Assembly: GCF_001952935.1 (NCBI RefSeq)
Contig: NZ_CP018319.1
Span: 547,501 to 611,500 of the forward strand
Origin: Pseudomonas frederiksbergensis
GTDB taxonomy: Bacteria > Pseudomonadota > Gammaproteobacteria > Pseudomonadales > Pseudomonadaceae
Reading direction: 5' to 3'
Length of the DNA stretch: 64,000 nucleotides
How positions within the stretch are numbered: the first letter of the stretch is position 1; every line of letters begins with the position of its first letter. This document shows, one piece after another, positions 42,814 to 51,384 of the stretch. The notes below the pieces were generated by a model. It saw only the letters and a program-made list of their open reading frames with translations, made no database searches and had not been told where the DNA came from. The translations under genes were made by a program, and so were the position numbers.

Positions 42814-43466
42814 CTTGTAACTTACTTCTGGTGGATGACCACTCACTTATCAGGGCAGGCGTGCGCGCCCTGGTGCTGGATATTCCCGGTTACGCGGTAA
42901 TCGGCGAGGCCAATGACGGTTCGCAGTTGCTCGAGTTGGTCGAGCAGTTGTCCCCCGACATCATCCTGCTGGATATTTCCATGAAGGAAACCAGTGGCCT
43001 TGACGCATTGCAGCGACTCAAGCGCGTACGCCCGCAGAGCAAGGTGCTGATCCTGTCGATGCACACCGATCCCGCACTCATCATGCAGGCATTGGAAACA
43101 GGTGCGCATGGCTACTTGCTCAAGGACACCACGGCCACCGAGCTCGAACATGCCCTGGATGCCTTGCGTAACAATGAGCGCTACCTGAGCCCGGCCATCG
43201 CCCATACCGTCATCAGCCAGGCGCTGACCCGAACTCAGAAACACCAGCCGGAACCTGATTCGCACAACCTGACAGCGCGTCAGCTGGAAATCCTCCGGCT
43301 GATCGTTCGCGGAAAATCCACCCGGGAAATCGCCAATGGCTTGGGCCTCAGCATCAAGACCGTTGAAACCCACCGCTCGCAACTCATGAAGCGCTTGCAG
43401 ATCTACGATGTAGCGGGCCTGGTACTGTTCGCCGTGCGCGAGCAGATCATCAGCCTGGATGATTGA
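42810..43466 (+). CDS. NarL/FixJ-family response regulator
   Basis: A 218-residue regulator: receiver with LLLVDDHSLIRAG, phospho-Asp in IILLDISMKETSG and Lys in GYLLKDT, and a LuxR-type HTH (LTARQLEILRLIVRGKSTRE, GLSIKTVETHRSQLMKRL). It starts at TTG, overlapping the kinase stop as TTGA, so it is coupled to it. It is the likely cognate partner of the kinase at 41875. Targets are unknown. Its last 17 bp overlap the convergent yegS-like gene. Confidence 0.85.
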   Translation: MTCNLLLVDDHSLIRAGVRALVLDIPGYAVIGEANDGSQLLELVEQLSPDIILLDISMKETSGLDALQRLKRVRPQSKVLILSMHTDPALIMQALETGAHGYLLKDTTATELEHALDALRNNERYLSPAIAHTVISQALTRTQKHQPEPDSHNLTARQLEILRLIVRGKSTREIANGLGLSIKTVETHRSQLMKRLQIYDVAGLVLFAVREQIISLDD

Positions 43467-44367
43467 TCAATGGCGATGCCCCCAGCAGCGGCGAGTTTTC
43501 AGGTAAATGCATGCGCAGTGCCGCCGGACGTGTCGAGAAACGCAAGTTGTCACCTTCCAGAGGTTCGCCGTCGAGGTTGATGCAGAGGCCTTCCGAGACC
43601 TTGATTTCGACCCATGGCAAGCGGACTCGCACAAACATGTTGTCGATGCCGAAGCCATCCGCCAGCAGAGTCTTCAAGGTGCCGACGATTTCCTGCGGCG
43701 CAGGCAGAATACTGATGTCCAGCAGACCGTCGTCAGCCAGCGCTTCTGGACACAGCACGTGCCCACCGCCAGCCTGCCGGCCATTGCCTATGCCCAATGC
43801 CAACAGCTCGCCGCTCCAATGGAAATCAGGCCCCTGCAACTCGCCATAGGCTGCGTGCAACTCACTGAACCGCGATAAACCGGTGAACAGGTAAGCTGCG
43901 CCGCCGAGGATTTTTTTCAAGTCCTCCGAGGTGTTTGCCGTGACCTGGCTGCCAAAACCGCCCGTGGCCATATTCAGGAACACCTGCCCGCCGACCTCCC
44001 CCAGATCAATGGCGCTCGGTGCAATGTCGAGAAGTTCCAGCGCCTGCTCGGGCTCCAGAGGCACGCCGGCGGCACGCGCAAAATCATTGGCGGTCCCCAA
44101 CGGCATCAGTACCAGGCTGGCCTGTGTCGAATGCGCTGCCATGGCTTCGGCAATATCGCGCAAGGTGCCGTCACCGCCACCGGCGATGATCTGCGTGTAG
44201 CCTGCCGCGAGTGCTTCATCTACCAGCCGCTGTGCGTCGCCCGCTTCCCAAGTCACCCGAACAGCCAGCTCCCAACCCTGTTCGCGCTTGTCCGCAACGG
44301 CAGAACGAACCGCCTCGTTGAGCGCTTGCTTGCCATGCAGAATCAACAGCGCCTTGCGTTCGCTCAT
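43450..44367 (-). CDS. yegS: YegS-like lipid kinase (diacylglycerol kinase family)
   Basis: A 305-residue DAGK-catalytic-domain protein: ALLILHGKQ at the start, nucleotide-binding IIAGGGDGTLRDIAEAM (about 60-76), and LMPLGTANDFARAAGVP. E. coli YegS phosphorylates phosphatidylglycerol in vitro. It is monocistronic. The ATG follows 'atgggagtgacaact' (revcomp), with a GGAG in range. Confidence 0.92.
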   Translation of the reverse strand: MSERKALLILHGKQALNEAVRSAVADKREQGWELAVRVTWEAGDAQRLVDEALAAGYTQIIAGGGDGTLRDIAEAMAAHSTQASLVLMPLGTANDFARAAGVPLEPEQALELLDIAPSAIDLGEVGGQVFLNMATGGFGSQVTANTSEDLKKILGGAAYLFTGLSRFSELHAAYGELQGPDFHWSGELLALGIGNGRQAGGGHVLCPEALADDGLLDISILPAPQEIVGTLKTLLADGFGIDNMFVRVRLPWVEIKVSEGLCINLDGEPLEGDNLRFSTRPAALRMHLPENSPLLGASPLINHPG

Positions 44368-44596
44368 TAGTTGTCACTCCCATGATTGAATTCCGTACAG
44401 GAAATGTTGACCTCATCTCGCCCCATAAAAGTCGCAAGGATTTGAATTTTTTGAAGTCGAGCCGTATGGCGTCCTACAAGGCGGGATTTTTTCTTACAAC
44501 ATGTGAGGAATCGGCTCAATTGACCGAGTAATGCGTTTGGTACACCTTGGCACCAGCAGTTATCAAACATCAGCTGGAACTACACAGGGACGTGCC

Positions 44597-44911
44597 ATGC
44601 AAAGCCAAGAAATCAGGTCACCGGTCATTCCGGTTACACCGTTCGCAGAAAAACGCGCCAATCATCAAGCTGAATTCAAAACCAGCGCAAAGCCCAGTGG
44701 AGAGGCTGCCATGGAATCTCGCGTCGTTGAACTGGAGACACACCTCAAATACATCCGACGAGACATCGATGAAGTCCGCAGTGACGTCAAATCCATAAAA
44801 CACCGGCTTGCCTATTCGGCTATCGGAACAGCCGTCGTCATCGGGGTTCTGGCCTGGATCGCCAATAGCCGTTTCGACCAGCTCGTGACACTCCTGGCTC
44901 ACCAAGGGTAA
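44597..44911 (+). CDS. Small single-pass membrane protein with coiled coil
   Basis: A 104-residue protein: a polar N-terminus (MQSQEIRSPVIPVTPFAEKR), a coiled-coil helix (MESRVVELETHLKYIRRDID, then EVRSDVKSIKHRL) and one C-terminal membrane segment (about 72-92, AYSAIGTAVVIGVLAWIA). It resembles the DUF1640/hemolysin XhlA-like helical membrane proteins in layout. Internal Met 39 is an alternative start. Function unknown. A hairpin terminator follows. Confidence 0.65.
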   Translation: MQSQEIRSPVIPVTPFAEKRANHQAEFKTSAKPSGEAAMESRVVELETHLKYIRRDIDEVRSDVKSIKHRLAYSAIGTAVVIGVLAWIANSRFDQLVTLLAHQG

Positions 44912-44920
44912 GCCATGAAC

Positions 44921-44950
44921 GCAAAACCCGGTTCGATCAACCGGGTTTGC
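44921..44950. terminator. Hairpin between the small membrane protein and moeA
   Basis: GCAAAACCCGGTT-CGATC-AACCGGGTTTGC forms a 10-12-bp stem; A/T flanks are partly inside the stem. It lies between convergent genes and probably serves both. Confidence 0.75.
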
Positions 44951-44972
44951 GCGGTAAGCCAAGCGGCGGGAG

Positions 44973-46199
44973 TCAGCTCAAGACTTCGCTCAACGGGATG
45001 AAGCCCACGTAGTCACCTTCGATCAGCGTGCGATTCTCCAGCACCTCAACCAGGCCATCAGCCCAGGCAGCGCTACGCAGTACACCAGAACTCTGATTCC
45101 TGTAGATGATTGCCCGGCCATTCTCCAGACGCCCGCGCAAGTACTCGCGTCGAGTGCCTGCTTTTGGCCATGCAAACCCTGCAGGCACCTGAAACTTAAG
45201 GGGCTCAACCTCTTTTACACCCTGGCGGCGCAAGAGATAGGGCCTTGCCAACAAAGCAAAGGTCACCAGCGTTGAAGCTGGATTGCCAGGCAACCCAATC
45301 ACCGGCACGCCGCGAAAATGCCCGAATGTCAGCGGTTTGCCGGGTTTGATGGCAAGTTTCCACAACGTCAACTCGCCCTCTTCACGCAAGGCAATGCCCA
45401 GAAAATCCGCCTCGCCCACCGAGACACCACCGGTGGAAAGGATCAGATCGACATCTTTCAATTCACCAAGACAAGTGCGTGTAGTCGCTAAATCATCCGG
45501 GAGAATTCCGGCGTCGATCACTTCACAGCCCTGACGCTGCAACCAACTGCACAGCAACACTCGATTGCTGTTGTAAATCTGTCCCGGTCCCAGCGCCTGA
45601 CCCGGTTCAATCAGTTCGTCCCCGGTGGACAGAACAGCAACGCGAACCTTGCGAATCACGTCAAGCTCTGCACATCCCAGCGATGCAACCAACCCCTGCT
45701 CGATCGGCCCGAGGCGCGTGCCGGTTGGCAGAATCAATTCACCAACAGTAGCTTCCTGGCCTTGGGGACGAATGTTTTGTCCTGGGGCCATGGTTTGGGT
45801 GAAACGCACTCGCTCATCCACCAGAATCTCGGTGTTTTCCTGCATCTCGACGCAATCTGCACCAGCGGGCACTGGCGCACCGGTGAAGATTCGTGCACAG
45901 GTGCCAGGCTTCAAGGGCTGCGGAGCCTGACCGGCAAAAATCTTCTGGCTGACTACCAGAGGTTCTCCAGTCCAGTCGGCCACGCGCAAGGCATAACCGT
46001 CCATGGCACTGTTGGGCCAAGGTGGCAGATCCAGCGTCGAGACCAGGTCATCAGCCAGCACCCGGCCCTGAACCTGCGCCAACGGCAAGCGTTCACGCTC
46101 AAGAATCGGTGAGGCTTCGGCCATTGCCAGCAAGCGTGCCAGTGCCACCTCAACAGCCATCAGGCTGCCAGTCTTGCCTGGCTTACCCGCGGGATTCAC
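44973..46199 (-). CDS. moeA: Molybdopterin molybdenumtransferase MoeA
   Basis: A 408-residue MoeA: N-terminal part with LPPWPNSAMDGYALR, the MoCF domain with GPGQIYNSNRVLL and STGGVSVGEADF, and the C-terminal beta-barrel. It inserts molybdate into adenylated molybdopterin in the cytoplasm. The start is probably GTG 46199 (VNPAGKPGKTGSLM), within the end of moaB (17-bp overlap); the ATG 13 codons on gives 395 residues. It is coupled to moaB. Confidence 0.9.
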   Translation of the reverse strand: MNPAGKPGKTGSLMAVEVALARLLAMAEASPILERERLPLAQVQGRVLADDLVSTLDLPPWPNSAMDGYALRVADWTGEPLVVSQKIFAGQAPQPLKPGTCARIFTGAPVPAGADCVEMQENTEILVDERVRFTQTMAPGQNIRPQGQEATVGELILPTGTRLGPIEQGLVASLGCAELDVIRKVRVAVLSTGDELIEPGQALGPGQIYNSNRVLLCSWLQRQGCEVIDAGILPDDLATTRTCLGELKDVDLILSTGGVSVGEADFLGIALREEGELTLWKLAIKPGKPLTFGHFRGVPVIGLPGNPASTLVTFALLARPYLLRRQGVKEVEPLKFQVPAGFAWPKAGTRREYLRGRLENGRAIIYRNQSSGVLRSAAWADGLVEVLENRTLIEGDYVGFIPLSEVLS

Positions 46200-46722
46200 A
46201 GGGTGCCGCCTGTTTGAGATGAGTGACGAAGTTGCACGGGCGGTGCCGCGAATCCAGCTGCTCGGCAAGAATGCCATCCCAACCGGTGCGCACGGCATTG
46301 GTCGAACCCGGCAAACAGCAGACCAGCGTGCTATTGGACAAACCGGCCAAGGCACGGGACTGAACAGTAGAGGAGCCAATATCCGCCACCGATATCTGCC
46401 TGAACAGCTCACCAAATCCGTCGACCTGTTTATCCAGCAGGCAACTCACCGCTTCCGGAGTGCTGTCGCGGCCTGTAAAACCGGTACCGCCAGTGATCAG
46501 CACCACCTGCACGACATCGTCGGCAATCCAGTTGGCGACTTGCGCGCGAATTTTGTAGAGATCATCTTTGAGCAGTACCCGGGCCGCCAGGTTATGGCCG
46601 GCAGCACTCAAGCGGTCGACGAAGAGCTGGCCTGAGGTATCGGTTTCCAGGGTACGGGTATCGCTGACCGTCAGCACCGCGATGTTGAGCGGTGCGAAAG
46701 GTACATCAGCCTTGGCTTTCAT
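46183..46722 (-). CDS. moaB: Molybdenum cofactor biosynthesis protein MoaB
   Basis: A 179-residue MoaB/Mog-type protein with NIAVLTVSDTRTLETDTSGQ, the MoCF motif LITGGTGFTGRDSTPEAV, and CLPGSTNAVRTGWDGIL. It adenylates molybdopterin before metal insertion by MoeA. It is first of a two-gene unit with moeA and is divergent from mobA across 81 bp, so the cofactor genes are clustered. Confidence 0.94.
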   Translation of the reverse strand: MKAKADVPFAPLNIAVLTVSDTRTLETDTSGQLFVDRLSAAGHNLAARVLLKDDLYKIRAQVANWIADDVVQVVLITGGTGFTGRDSTPEAVSCLLDKQVDGFGELFRQISVADIGSSTVQSRALAGLSNSTLVCCLPGSTNAVRTGWDGILAEQLDSRHRPCNFVTHLKQAAPCESRG

Positions 46723-46803
46723 AGGCTCATCCAGTTGTAGGAGAAACAGCCCGGTGTTATATCACAGCGCTTCATTTTTTCGCCGCCCCCATGGAGACCG
46801 GCC

Positions 46804-47406
46804 ATGACCTCGAATACACATTTGCCGCCCTGTTCCATTCTGCTCCTGGCAGGTGGTCGCGGCCAACGCATGGGCGGTCAGGACAAAGGGCTACTGGATT
46901 GGCACGGCGAGCCATTGATTGCCCACTTGCACCGCAAGACCCGTTCACTGAGCGATGACCTGATCATCTCCTGCAACAGAAACCTGGAAAAGTACGCACC
47001 CTACGCCGACCAATTGGTTCATGACGATGAAGGCGACTTCCCTGGCCCCCTGGCCGGTATTCGCGCAGGCCTGAAGGCCGCCCGCCATGCGCATTTGCTG
47101 GTGCTGCCTTGTGATGTACCGCGCGTAGACACCGCACTGCTCAATAGCATGCGCGATTCCGCCAGCCGGCACCCGGACCAGCCACTGATGCTTCGCCATG
47201 GCGAACACTGGGAGCCTCTGCTGTGCATCATTCCAGTGGCACTCTCGGCCGAATTCGAAAGCGCCTGGAGCGACGGTGAACGCAGCCCGGGTCGCCTCAT
47301 GCGAAAACTGGGCGCTACGGCCCTGCAATGCCCCGACAATGACCCACGTCTGGCCAACCTCAACACACCAGAACTGTTAAGTGCCCACAACTCTGTGTCA
47401 GACTGA
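46804..47406 (+). CDS. mobA: Molybdenum cofactor guanylyltransferase MobA
   Basis: A 200-residue nucleotidyltransferase with the GTP-binding motif [20 protein letters not shown] (about 12-31), [17 protein letters not shown] and [10 protein letters not shown]. It attaches GMP to Mo-molybdopterin for DMSO-reductase-family enzymes. 'ggagaccggcc' stands before the ATG. It is divergent from moaB. Confidence 0.94.
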   Translation: MTSNTHLPPCSILLLAGGRGQRMGGQDKGLLDWHGEPLIAHLHRKTRSLSDDLIISCNRNLEKYAPYADQLVHDDEGDFPGPLAGIRAGLKAARHAHLLVLPCDVPRVDTALLNSMRDSASRHPDQPLMLRHGEHWEPLLCIIPVALSAEFESAWSDGERSPGRLMRKLGATALQCPDNDPRLANLNTPELLSAHNSVSD

Positions 47407-47482
47407 CACGAGAAGGAACTTGCACGCGCTCTACACGTCTCAAGCTCAGTAACCAAAAGAATTCATATTCGGAGACACACTC

Positions 47483-47704
47483 ATGACTCAACGGACCCTC
47501 GCCACTTTCATGCTCGCACTGGGCCTCGCGACCCTCGCCGGTTGCGCATCGCCTACAGTGATTACCTTGAATGACGGTCGAGAAATCCAGGCTGTCGACG
47601 CGCCAAAGTTCGATAAGGATTCGGGCTTCTACGAATTCGAACAACTGGATGGCAAGCAGAACCGCATCAACAAGGATCAGGTTCGTACCGTTAAAGAGCT
47701 GTAA
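47483..47704 (+). CDS. YgdI/YgdR-family lipoprotein
   Basis: A 73-residue lipoprotein: signal with lipobox LAGC (Cys22), then a small SH3-like domain (SPTVITLNDGREIQAVDAPK, then YEFEQLDGKQNRINKDQV) typical of YgdI/YgdR proteins of unknown role. 'ggagacacactc' precedes the ATG. A strong terminator follows. Confidence 0.9.
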   Translation: MTQRTLATFMLALGLATLAGCASPTVITLNDGREIQAVDAPKFDKDSGFYEFEQLDGKQNRINKDQVRTVKEL

Positions 47705-47728
47705 TTTTTGCGGTGAACAACCGGATAT

Positions 47729-47757
47729 GAAAAAGCCCGCTTTATGCGGGCTTTTTC
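47729..47757. terminator. Bidirectional Rho-independent terminator
   Basis: GAAAAAGCCCGC-TTTAT-GCGGGCTTTTTC, a perfect stem with A- and T-tracts, between the YgdI-like gene and the convergent pseudouridine synthase gene. Confidence 0.96.
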
Positions 47758-47793
47758 GTGGTTGAAGATCGGCAGATTCGCTGAATTTGGTGA

Positions 47794-48684
47794 TCACCAC
47801 TGCAGGGTGATGGTGCTTTCGAATGCTCTTTCCTGGCCGCTGACCGGGTCCACAAATCGTAATCCCTGAGCGAGCAGTTTCAAAGGATTGGCATAGTCAT
47901 CCTCAACACCCTTGAGTACGTGCGGATAAAACGGGTCGTTGCAGATGCTGGCGCCCAAGGCTGTCATGTGCACCCGTAACTGATGCTTTTTGCCTGTCAC
48001 CGGGTAAAGCGCATAACGCCACAGATCACCGTTCTTCTCCGTAACCTCGACAGCCGTTTCGGTATTGCTGACGCCCGGGCCTTCCTGCATGCGAAAGAAA
48101 GGCTCGCCATCGATGAGCCGACTCTTGTGGACCAGCGGAAAAGACAGTTCAGGTAGCGCTCGGGCAATTGCCTCGTAGCGTTTTTCGATCTGCCGTGTAG
48201 GAAACAAGGACTGATAGGCGGAACGGCTCTGAGGGTTGGCGGAAAACAGCACCAACCCCGCTGTGTGCCGGTCAATGCGATGCAAAGGCACCAGATGCGG
48301 GTTATCGAGTCGACGGATCAACCGTCGCAACAGGGTTTGCTCCACGTATTCACCCGCCGGCGTCACCGGTAGAAAATGCGGCTTGTCCGCCACGACCAGA
48401 TGCTCATCCGCATACAGAATCGACTCAACCACCGGGATCGGCTTTTCGTCCGGCACCTCACGGAAATAATGAATCCGCAAGCCTTCCTTGTAAGGAAGAT
48501 CCAGGGCGATCGGCATGCCGTGACCGTCGAGGACACGGCCACGAGCGATTCTGTCCAGCCATTGTTCACGACCGATGGCGCTGAAGTGCTCGCACAGACA
48601 ATCGAGTACGGTCCGCCACGGACCGGGCGGCAAGTAGAGCGTGCTGGCCTGGTTGTGTGCAGCAGAAAAAGATGAAGTGGACAT
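47794..48684 (-). CDS. RluA-family pseudouridine synthase
   Basis: A 296-residue synthase with the catalytic motif LVPLHRIDRHTAGLVLFSAN (Asp in HRIDRHT), the start of the domain ILYADEHLVVADKPHFLPV, and KKHQLRVHMTALGASICND. The N-terminal part is atypical, without a clear S4 domain. It isomerises uridine in rRNA or tRNA; the target base is not clear. It is monocistronic. Confidence 0.9.
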   Translation of the reverse strand: MSTSSFSAAHNQASTLYLPPGPWRTVLDCLCEHFSAIGREQWLDRIARGRVLDGHGMPIALDLPYKEGLRIHYFREVPDEKPIPVVESILYADEHLVVADKPHFLPVTPAGEYVEQTLLRRLIRRLDNPHLVPLHRIDRHTAGLVLFSANPQSRSAYQSLFPTRQIEKRYEAIARALPELSFPLVHKSRLIDGEPFFRMQEGPGVSNTETAVEVTEKNGDLWRYALYPVTGKKHQLRVHMTALGASICNDPFYPHVLKGVEDDYANPLKLLAQGLRFVDPVSGQERAFESTITLQW

Positions 48685-48755
48685 ACGAAAATTCTAACCC
48701 TCAATACAGGGCGGCATTATCCAACAGCGACCGGAACGAACCTAGAAGAGAATCC

Positions 48756-49073
48756 TCACGCCGGAATCTGCGTACGCGCTGCCGCTTCGGTGAACTCCTT
48801 GAGCCAGCGCAGCACATCGACTGCCTCCCATCGACCTGGGTCATAAAGTGCATACAACAAACCCTGATAGCCCACGACATCCAGCTGCCGGTGATAGCCC
48901 GCGCGCTGGAACAAGGCTTCGATTTCGGCGAAACAGGTATTGAAATGCAGTTTATTGAAAGGAGTTTTTCCTTCTGTCACCAGGCCATCCAGGCGCAATT
49001 CGAGGACAGCCTCGCGCACCACGTCCGCCGACATCCGGTTCACGCTGTTCTTCAATTGTTCGACATTGACCAC
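48756..49073 (-). CDS. Conserved small hypothetical protein
   Basis: A 105-residue soluble protein, GTG start (VVNVEQLKNSVNRMSADVVR). It is alpha-helical with no signal or motif I recognise; the segment HRQLDVVGYQGLLYALYDPG is distinctive. Codon use is like that of its neighbours, which supports a real gene. Function unknown. Confidence 0.65.
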   Translation of the reverse strand: MVNVEQLKNSVNRMSADVVREAVLELRLDGLVTEGKTPFNKLHFNTCFAEIEALFQRAGYHRQLDVVGYQGLLYALYDPGRWEAVDVLRWLKEFTEAAARTQIPA

Positions 49074-49230
49074 GATTCATCCCTCTCACGCCCGGACCGC
49101 CTGCCCAAAACCCGAAAACCAGAGGGCAAGGCAGGCATCACGAATAACTGTATGCGCATACAGTATCCGATCAATGCCGGTAAAGCCAAGGGAACCATCG
49201 CAAAGTTCGACAGGCGGGCACACCGACCGC

Positions 49231-49467
49231 CTAACGCAGGAACGCCACTACCTGATCGGCACTGAACGGCCAGCCCAGCTCCGCGCCGGTATCGACACGT
49301 CGTAATACCGGAATTCGCAGACTGTAAGCCTCGAACCATGTTTCGTCATCCGCGATATCCACCAGTTCCACCAGCAGACCGCGCTCGACAAACTCCATCA
49401 GCATGGCTTCGGCGACTTCACAAAGATGGCAACCAACGGTGCCGAACAGCTGACATTCAGGAAGCAT
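49231..49467 (-). CDS. Glutaredoxin-like protein (DUF836)
   Basis: A 78-residue thioredoxin-fold protein with CHLC at 13-16 (QLFGTVGCHLCEVAEAML) and a cis-Pro in YSLRIPVLRRVDTG. It belongs to the DUF836/glutaredoxin family 2-like group; a redox role is likely, the partner unknown. The gap to 49073 has no clear gene. Confidence 0.88.
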   Translation of the reverse strand: MLPECQLFGTVGCHLCEVAEAMLMEFVERGLLVELVDIADDETWFEAYSLRIPVLRRVDTGAELGWPFSADQVVAFLR

Positions 49468-49671
49468 GACTACAAGACCCGGTAAAGTAGGCGTTCATTC
49501 TAGGCCCGCCACGAAAAGCCGTCGAGCCAGGGACATCTTGATCAAAACTGGTTTCATGAGATTTTGGCAACGCCCTGACGCAAATCATTCGACCTGAACA
49601 TCACTTGCGTCATGCTCGCCGCTTTTTTGCCTCTACGCTTGAATTGCCAGCGCCCATCACCGGAGTTATTC

Positions 49672-51384
49672 GTGTTCGCCAACCTGTTGATCATCCTCGC
49701 GTCCTCCCTGGTGGTGATTGCGCTGTTCCAGCGCCTGCGATTGCCACCCGTGCTGGGCTACCTGTGCGTGGGCCTGGTGATTGGGCCAACCGCATTCAAT
49801 TGGGTAAATGACAGCGAAGAGCTGCCGGACCTCGCCGAGTTCGGCGTAGTGTTTCTGCTGTTTTCCCTGGGGCTGGAGTTTTCCCTGTCGAAAATCCTCG
49901 TGTTGCGCCGAGTGGTATTCGGGCTTGGCAGTCTGCAGGTGCTGTGCTCCGGGATGCTGCTAGGGGGTTTGCTGATGTTGCTCGGCATGCCGATCACGCC
50001 TGCGCTGTTACTCGGCGCCGGCCTGTCGCTGTCTTCCACAGCCATTGTCAGTAAGGAGCTGAGCAGTCTCGGCGAGATTTTCAGCAGCCACGGCCAGAAT
50101 GCCATCGCCGTGTTGTTGTTCCAGGACGTCATGGCGGTATTGCTGTTGACCCTGGTGCCGGTGTTCTCTGGCAGCAGTGACCAGGCCTGGTATTGGGCGT
50201 TGCCACTGACGCTTGGTAAAACCGTCGTACTGTTCGTGGGCCTGCTGCTGGTCAGTCGCTGGTTGCTGCCGCGGCTGTTCCATGAAGTGGCAGCTGCCCG
50301 CTCCCCGGAACTGTTCGTACTACTGGCGCTAGTCATTGTTCTGCTGACGGCGTGGCTGACGCACCTGCTCGGTCTGTCCCCTGCCCTGGGTGCATTTCTC
50401 GCCGGCATGCTGCTGGGAGAAAGCCATTACCGGCACCAGATCGAGGCCGACATCCGCCCGTTCCGCGACATCCTTCTCGGGCTGTTCTTCGTCAGTATCG
50501 GCATGCTGATCGACTTGCAGTTGTTCGCCAGCCACGGCCTGCTGATCCTCGGCCTGACCCTCGGGCTGTTGCTGCTCAAGGGCAGCGTCGTTGCGCTGCT
50601 GGTCAAATGGCGTGGCAGCGATGGCGAAACCGCCTGGCGCAGCGGCCTGGCATTGGCCCAGGGCGGCGAGTTCTGCTTTGCGCTGATGGCACAGATGCAG
50701 CAAAACAAATTGATGCCCGCGGATTTTGGTGGCCTGCTGCTGGCGGCGACCTTTTGTTCGATGCTCGTCACGCCGTTGTTGCTGCGCGCCGCCCCCCACA
50801 TCGCCACACGCCTGCACCGCAAACCCAACGAAGAAGCAAAACTTGAAGAAATCAACGCGCTCAATGCCGGGTTACACAACCATGTCGTTATATGTGGCTA
50901 CGGTCGTGTAGGTCAGTCAATCGGCCGCGCGCTACGCAACGCGCAACAACCCTACATCGCACTGGATACTGATCCGGTGCGTGTCCACGAAGCCGCCATG
51001 GATGAGACCTGCGTGCATTATGGCGACTCAAGTCGCGGTGAACTCCTGGTTGCGATAGGGCTGTCGCGCGCCAGGCTGCTGGTGATCGCCGTGGATCAGA
51101 CCGACATTGCGTTGTTGATTCTCAAGGAAGCGCGGCAACTCAATGCGAGCGTGCCGATTCTGGTGCGCACACGCGACGACAGCCAACTGGCCGAGCTGAA
51201 GGCAGCCGGCGCCAGCGAAGTCGTGCCCGAACTGCTGGAGTCGAGCCTGATGCTCGCCTCCCACGCGCTGATCATGCTGGGATTACCCGCACATCAGGTA
51301 CAGGAGCGGGCCGACCAGATACGGCACGACCGCTATCGCCTGCTGCACGGTTTCTATCCGGGTACTGATGACGAAGAAACCTAG
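49672..51384 (+). CDS. Kef-type monovalent cation:proton antiporter with RCK domain
   Basis: A 570-residue CPA2 transporter: about 12 membrane segments (FANLLIILASSLVVIALFQR, LAEFGVVFLLFSLGLEFSLS, LGAFLAGMLLGESHYRHQIE) then a cytoplasmic TrkA-N/RCK domain (NHVVICGYGRVGQSIGRALR). It probably exchanges K+ for H+, gated by NAD(H) or other nucleotide. The GTG start follows CGGAG by 7 bases; the ATG at 49612 has no such site. It overlaps the convergent amt gene by 4 bp. Confidence 0.9.
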   Translation: MFANLLIILASSLVVIALFQRLRLPPVLGYLCVGLVIGPTAFNWVNDSEELPDLAEFGVVFLLFSLGLEFSLSKILVLRRVVFGLGSLQVLCSGMLLGGLLMLLGMPITPALLLGAGLSLSSTAIVSKELSSLGEIFSSHGQNAIAVLLFQDVMAVLLLTLVPVFSGSSDQAWYWALPLTLGKTVVLFVGLLLVSRWLLPRLFHEVAAARSPELFVLLALVIVLLTAWLTHLLGLSPALGAFLAGMLLGESHYRHQIEADIRPFRDILLGLFFVSIGMLIDLQLFASHGLLILGLTLGLLLLKGSVVALLVKWRGSDGETAWRSGLALAQGGEFCFALMAQMQQNKLMPADFGGLLLAATFCSMLVTPLLLRAAPHIATRLHRKPNEEAKLEEINALNAGLHNHVVICGYGRVGQSIGRALRNAQQPYIALDTDPVRVHEAAMDETCVHYGDSSRGELLVAIGLSRARLLVIAVDQTDIALLILKEARQLNASVPILVRTRDDSQLAELKAAGASEVVPELLESSLMLASHALIMLGLPAHQVQERADQIRHDRYRLLHGFYPGTDDEET

